A DNA stretch of 64,000 nucleotides from Echinometra lucunter (taxonomy: Eukaryota > Echinodermata > Echinoidea > Camarodonta > Echinometridae), in assembly GCA_029962745.1 (NCBI GenBank), contig CM057165.1, positions 22,716,657 through 22,780,656 on the forward strand, given 5' to 3'. Below are positions 59,276 to 64,000 of the stretch, piece by piece. A program made the translations under genes and the position numbers. The notes under the pieces were generated by a model that was not told where the DNA came from, did no database searches, and worked only from the letters and a program-made list of their open reading frames with translations. Each line of letters starts with the position of its first letter. The first letter of the stretch is position 1.

Positions 59276-59394
59276 GAGTGAGTAAGAGTTTGCAGTAACA
59301 TCAAGGGGGGGGGGGGGGGAGGAGTCCTGAAAAAAGTCCTTTCAGGAACTACCCCCCCCCCCCCCCCCCGGTGTATCCGCAAACTCTTACTTTT
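59276..59394. repeat. G16/C19 hairpin with GTAAGAGTTTGC ends in UHMK1 intron
   Basis: AGTAAGAGTTTGC at 59280-59292 is inverted to GCAAACTCTTACT at 59381-59393. Between them is a poly-G run (59305-59320) and a poly-C run (59351-59369). The whole may form a hairpin or a G-quadruplex. Confidence 0.75.
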
Positions 59395-59722
59395 ATTCTG
59401 AAAACTGCTAAAAAGTTTTTACACAAATACATGTAGATGATTTTAATTCAAAAGTGTGCATTACATAACGATGCCATTAAAGCTATCTGATCTAGGTCCT
59501 GATCCTGTATGATACAATGCGCATCCATTTCTGTGCGCAGAGCATCTAATTTTCAGCAAGATTGAGTCAATATCTTTTCATCTTGAAGATCCAGAAATCA
59601 CACAGTATACATTAATCTTATGCATTACATAATTAACCTTTCCCAGCTGTTCTACACAATTCCTTTCATTGGTCATATGACCAGTAGTTAAATTTACCTT
59701 CTAAATGTACATGTATACTTAC

Positions 59723-59901
59723 CATGAAACACTTTCTGATCAGTCAGATCTACATTGGAGGAGGCAAGGTTTGACAGGCGAAGGATTCTCATTGGTAGAA
59801 GCAGAAGGTCTTTGGCACTTGGGGTCAATTCATGTGAGAAGAAAGGGTGGGTCAGGATCTCAGCTGCTGAGGGACGCTTGCCAATGTCACACTGTAACAT
59901 G
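59723..59901 (-). CDS. UHMK1: UHMK1/KIS kinase exon, end of kinase domain and linker
   Basis: A 179-base minus-strand exon, acceptor AACATTCAG before 59901 and donor GTAAGTATA after 59723. The first base completes Ser with the preceding exon, then MLQCDIGKRPSAAEILTHPF F follows. Arg in KRPSA is the conserved subdomain XI arginine, and HPFF is the usual last helix of a kinase domain. After it, DLLLLPMRILRLSNL matches the KIS linker that I recall from human as DLVMLPTPVLRLLNV. This is the diagnostic kinase-to-UHM bridge, since no other kinase family I know carries it. The exon leaves one G for the next. It was partly detectable as an 81-codon open frame, but the residues before MLQ and after VFH are intronic. 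Confidence 0.92.
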
Positions 59902-60526
59902 CTGAATGTTGAGTAATCATTAAAAAAAAAATCAAACACAAATTTGACAGTTTCTAATTCAATAGTTCTGGCAACTCACGGGGCTTGTATAATTTCTTTT
60001 AAAAATCAATTTCATTATATAATCATATAAATAGGACACTGTGACCATCTTGAAGGGGCAAATCACAAGAGGATATTCTTTCCTGAATATTCTGGGTTGT
60101 ATGTCAGTATAAGATCCTGCTGATTGTATAAGGCACTTATTGGTCAAGCCCCTATATTACAGAACTATTAAATCTCACAAACGTAATTGTAACCTGTGCA
60201 GTTTTAAGATATTCTTCTACTACAAATCCCAGCATTAAAACGAAAATAACATTAGGAGACCCAAGCATGCACAGCCTCTAAACTTGGGAAGAACTTACCA
60301 TTAGAAATTAGGAAATCCCCAACTCTAGACATTTTCATCTCAAAACTCAAAACGCATCTTTTCCCTTCGCCTGCTCACTATTGATTAAACATATCAGGAG
60401 CTCTTGAAACGCAGTAGAATTTTATACATAGGTTATGCACTTTATACACTATACCTGCCAAACTTTCACTGCAAAATTTATAAAACCTCATGGATAAATT
60501 AACAAGGCATTAGCGATATTGTGTCT

Positions 60527-61512
60527 CGCCCACTTGTGAAACTAACTAGAAATATCACGATCTCCGTTGCCATGCAACAGAAGTGTATCCAAAGCTCATT
60601 GTGAAATATCTGCCATAGAATGCAACATCCCATAAAATCTGAGAAGGGATTTTTCATGAAATGCTACTCCCTTTCACCTGCTTTTTTTTTTTTTTTTTAT
60701 AGTTTTGCTGGAAAACTTCAACACATCTGTAACACGAAGGTCCCCCAAGTGTATCTATGACCCAGAAAAGGGAGCAATGGTTGCAAAGTTATTTGTCTTA
60801 TTAGACTCTTGCAGCTAAGCTTTAACATATGACCTCAAATGACCTTGACCTTTACCTCTAATGGCAGCATTACATGCAAGTCCCCCAAGTTCATCTACAA
60901 CCCAAGTTTAGTTGAAAAGTGAGTGACAGTTGCAAAGTTATCTGTCATAAATGAGTCTTGCAGGTAAACTTTAACATTTGACCTGAAATGACCTTTGACC
61001 TTACCATGTGACCTCCAAAGGCGTCATAACATGAATGTACCCGAAGTGCATCTATCACCCAAGTTCGGTTGCCATTGCAGCAACAGTTGCCAAGTTATGC
61101 ATCATAAGAGAGTCTTGCAGGTAAACTTTAACATATGACCTCAAATGACCTTTGACCTTATCACGTGACCTCCGACAGCACCATTGCATGCAGGTCCCCT
61201 TACTGCATCTATAACCCAAGTTTGGTTGAAAAGTGAGGGACAGTTGCAAAGTTATCTGTCATAAGAGAGTCTTCTAAACTTTAACATTTGACCTGAAATG
61301 ACCTTTGACCTTACCATGTGACCTCTGAAGGCACCATAACATGAATGTACCCAAAGTGCATCTATCACCCAAGTTTGGTTGCCATTGCAGCAACAGTTGC
61401 CAAGTTATGCGTCATAAGAGAGCCTTGCAGGTAAACTTTAACATTTGTGACGGACGGAGGCGGACGGACGGATGCCATTTGGATCCCTTAGTCTCGCCTT
61501 CACCTCTGGTGG
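60527..61512. mobile_element. Tandem-core composite element P5 in UHMK1 intron, two alternating unit types
   Basis: The left end TGTCTCGCCCAC is inverted to the right GTGGGCGAGATA. Five units of about 155 bp contain AATGACCTTTGACCTTA and AGTTATCTGTCATAA or AGTTATGCGTCATAA. Units of type A (GTTGAAAAGTGAG) alternate with type B (GCCATTGCAGCAACAGT), forming a repeated ~310-bp dimer. The GACGGACGG tract (61448-61471) and a terminal hairpin CACCTCTGGTGGGCGAG follow. Confidence 0.74.
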
Positions 61513-61832
61513 GCGAGATAAAAATACTGATTATATTGTAAGCTCTTTACATGCAAGTTTTCAGAAAATAGGAGGAATCAAGCCATAAGAACACTGATGT
61601 TGAAGCCAAAAGTAGGAACCATTCCTGCAAATCAGGAATGGTTGGCAGCTATGTATTACTTGTGCACACAAGTTCCAGTTCTCTCTAAATGAATATAAGG
61701 GTGAATTTTGAGAGTGTAACAGAAGAGGACCAAATAAAAAATCTCTGCTTCCTCAGAACTGAATATCATGGATATTGCATATTTGTAACTTAACTCTTCA
61801 TTGCATTTATCACTTGTGCCAAACATTCTTAC

Positions 61833-61963
61833 CTCTTGACAAGGTCAGCTAAATGTTGTACAGCTGCTTGGTGGATGGGGGAGAGTTTGGGGTTGGTCAT
61901 CTTTGGTTTTAAGAGGGCTTCAACTAGAGGCTCACATTCACAGGCAGTGTTGGAACAAGATTT
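61833..61963 (-). CDS. UHMK1: UHMK1/KIS kinase exon, C-lobe of kinase domain
   Basis: A 131-base minus-strand exon. The acceptor is a strong pyrimidine tract ending CCCAAACAG before 61963; the donor is GTAAG after 61833. Read in frame 1 it gives 43 codons and a leftover AG: KSCSNTACECEPLVEALLKP, then KMTNPKLSPIHQAAVQHLADLVK. The end (HLADLVK, then SMLQCDIGKRPSA from the next exon) lines up with the subdomain X-XI helix region of human UHMK1, which I recall as approximately HLRDLIKSMLHDDPSRR. UHMK1 (KIS) is a nuclear Ser/Thr kinase that phosphorylates splicing factors such as SF1 and also p27Kip1 and stathmin. The N-lobe, catalytic loop and DFG exons are not in the window and should lie above 64000. 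Confidence 0.87.
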
Positions 61964-62171
61964 CTGTTTGGGAGAAAGAAAAAAAAAATCATAGCTACTT
62001 AATCAAAATTCATCACCAGTATAATCTATCTTTATCATGCATGAACATCACTATCACTACTATACATCATTATCATACAAAAAAATCTATCATAATCATC
62101 AATATCACCTCTAACCAACCTACATGTATCATCATTTTCTACAATATCACCATCATCATAACTTGTAAAAT

Positions 62172-62284
62172 TAGTAGTGGTAGTAGTAGTAGTAGTAGTA
62201 GTAGCAGTAGTAGTAGTAGCAGCAGTAGTAGCAGCAGGAGTAGTAATAGTAGTAGTAGTAGTAGCAGCAGTAGCAGTAGCAGTA
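62172..62284 (+). repeat. (AGT/AGC)n microsatellite
   Basis: AGT/AGC trinucleotide repeat ending exactly at the left terminus of the foldback element. The serine run in a 137-codon frame is an artefact, although that frame also crosses the UHMK1 exon on the opposite strand. Confidence 0.93.
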
Positions 62285-62795
62285 CAGTGCGTCCCAAAAA
62301 AACTTTACACTTTTGAAATGGCTGCCAAATGAAAAATGCATGATTCTGGAAGAAAAAGGTTTATATGTACGGATAGCTCATGGACTCAACTTTCATATGA
62401 GACCAAAAAGGCCGAAAATAATTCATGCTTGGGTGAGCACTGCTCACTTTTGTAAAGGGTATGAAAATTAGGTTGCGCAGGAATTGCACATCTCAATTTG
62501 TGAGAGGTGAGTCCTTTGGAGGTTACAGAATTGAGGGTGATATGATGAATTCATGATCAGTTGCAATCAGTTTAGGTTTGCTGAGTGAATTTTATGGTTT
62601 ATTAAATCAAAATTTTATGCATGAGTGAACGGGCATTGCATTCATTATTGTAGCATTGTACCTTTCCCTGGTAGACTCAGTGGTGTGTTCATGGCAGTCA
62701 GGATTGGGTGGTGGTACATGTTGTAGGGGAGGTGAGATAGGGTAAGACTTTGTTGGCTAGATGGGATAAGGGTCAAGAGGACAATATGCCCCCCT

Positions 62796-62850
<55 letters not shown>

Positions 62851-64000
62851 CTTCCTGTGTGTTGGTGCATATCTTGACAATTCACATTCTTTGGTCTCCA
62901 CTCCAAAATATCCAAACCGCCTTCCCTTATCCCTCATGAAGAGAGCAAGATTGTGCATCGGAGGACGAGGTGGACATGTGGACAATTGAACTAGCAGACT
63001 TTGATTTTTAGTTTCCAGTATCATTTATTTTCCCCCTTTTTTCTCTTACAAGATGGATGAAACAGTTGTAAAATTGAAATGAATGAAAATCAACTGAAAA
63101 ACAAAGACTGACATGTTCATTTTACCAATATGTGTTACACTGTACCATTTTTCTTGTCCGAAACTCAACTGCTAAAATGACTGGTTGGTTGGATAAACTT
63201 TGATTGAGTGATTGACTGATTTATTGATTAATTATGATTGATTTATTGAATAATTCATTGATTGAAACAGCTGAATGGTGATTGAATGCTTGATTAATTG
63301 ATTTACTGATACATTGATTAGTTGATTCATACCTAAATGTTGATTGTCTTACTTAGGGTATTGATTGATTGACCGAAAGAATGCAATTGACTTCAGGTGT
63401 CAATGAGTGATACCAGTCCCAGTCCAATTTTGGAAATGCAGGTAGAATTCGGGATAAGGGAATGTGGTCGGGATATTTTGGAGAGGAGACCAACGGATGT
63501 GAATTGTCAAGATATGCACAAGTACACCCAAGAAGAGAGAGAGAGGGGGGGGGGAGAGCATGCATGTCCTCTTAACCCTTATCCCATCTACCCAACAAAG
63601 TCCTACCTTACATCTCACCTCCCCTGCACCATGTACCATCACCCAATCCTGACTCCCAAGAACACACCTCTGAGTCTACCAGGAAAAAAGTACAATGCTA
63701 CAATAATGAATGCAATGCCCGTTCACTCATGCATAAAATTTTGATTTAATAAACCATAAAATTCACTCAGCAAACCTAAACTGATTTGCAACTGATCATG
63801 AATTTATCATATCATCCTCAATTCTGTAACATCCAAAGGACTCACCTCTCACAAATTGAAATGTGCAATTCCTGTGCAACCTTATTTTCATACCCTTTAC
63901 AAAAGTGAGCAGTGCTCACCCAAGCATGAATTATTTTCGGCCTTTTTGGTCTCATATGAAAGTTGAGTCCATGAGCTATCCGTACATATAAACCTTTTTC
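62284..64000. mobile_element. Large foldback transposon, right end beyond window
   Basis: The left end CAGTGCGTCCCAAAAAAAC follows a TA dinucleotide, suggesting a Tc1/mariner-like terminus. The arm 62352-62935 is inverted at about 63415-64000, roughly 93% identical by eye over more than 580 bp. The loop (62940-63415) contains ATTGATTGATT-type repeats and no transposase. A (CT)25 tract at 62799-62848 is much longer than the matching CT tract in the other arm (around 63527-63549). The right terminus lies outside the window. Confidence 0.8.
62799..62848 (+). repeat. (CT)25 inside foldback arm
   Basis: Expanded in the left arm relative to the right arm (around 63527-63549), so it grew after the element formed. 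Confidence 0.9.

Noticed and set aside
61903..62316. 137-codon plus-strand frame
   Set aside because: It runs antisense over a UHMK1 exon and into an AGT microsatellite (serine run); no domain.

Overview
The window is animal nuclear DNA. It has short exons separated by kilobase introns with GT..AG splice sites, abundant simple-sequence DNA, and a dense load of transposon relics. Heavy use of the palindrome TACATGTA, marine-invertebrate-style tandem elements built on TGACCTTTGACC, and dispersed GAGCGAGCGAAGCGAGC blocks suggest an echinoderm, most likely a sea urchin. That placement is inference. No bacterial-type operon, CRISPR array or intact viral gene was seen.

Two real protein genes are visible, both on the minus strand and both only partly contained. 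(1) A DENND1/connecdenn orthologue starts in the window. Exon 1 (17 coding bases, MGSRLK start) is at 30527-30543, exon 2 at 17186-17250 and exon 3 at 9916-10009. The three join in phase and encode the first 58 residues, the start of the DENN module; the remainder should lie beyond position 1. (2) The last four coding exons of a UHMK1/KIS kinase orthologue lie at 61833-61963, 59723-59901, 58806-58894 and 56599-56733. They join in phase and encode the end of the kinase C-lobe, a linker and the C-terminal UHM/RRM domain. The kinase core lies beyond 64000.

By region: 1-30.5 kb is DENND1 introns carrying MITEs (two copies of one TTAA-flanked family), an hAT-like element with an 8-bp target duplication, SINEs and LINE scraps. 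30.8-44 kb is a transposon graveyard. It holds a broken CR1/L2-type LINE on the plus strand and a jockey/I-type LINE on the minus strand split by an hAT-like insertion. Two more hAT-like elements and many copies of a ~175-bp unit containing GAGCGAGCGAAGCGAGC are also there. 44.7-46.8 kb is a ~60-bp minisatellite. 46.8-56.6 kb is AT-rich, probably intergenic DNA and UHMK1 3'UTR. 56.6-64 kb is the UHMK1 3' half; its introns carry tandem-core elements, a 39-bp array and a large foldback element that runs off the window edge.

The most distinctive system-level signal is a group of five composite elements (about 11.24, 47.37, 55.29, 57.46 and 60.53 kb). They share an architecture: short inverted ends, a core of ~150-165-bp tandem units, a short GC-rich microsatellite in four of the five, and a terminal hairpin. 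Their sequences differ. The cores of four carry exact or near-exact nuclear-receptor DR1 sites (AGGTCAAAGGTCA), often several per element.
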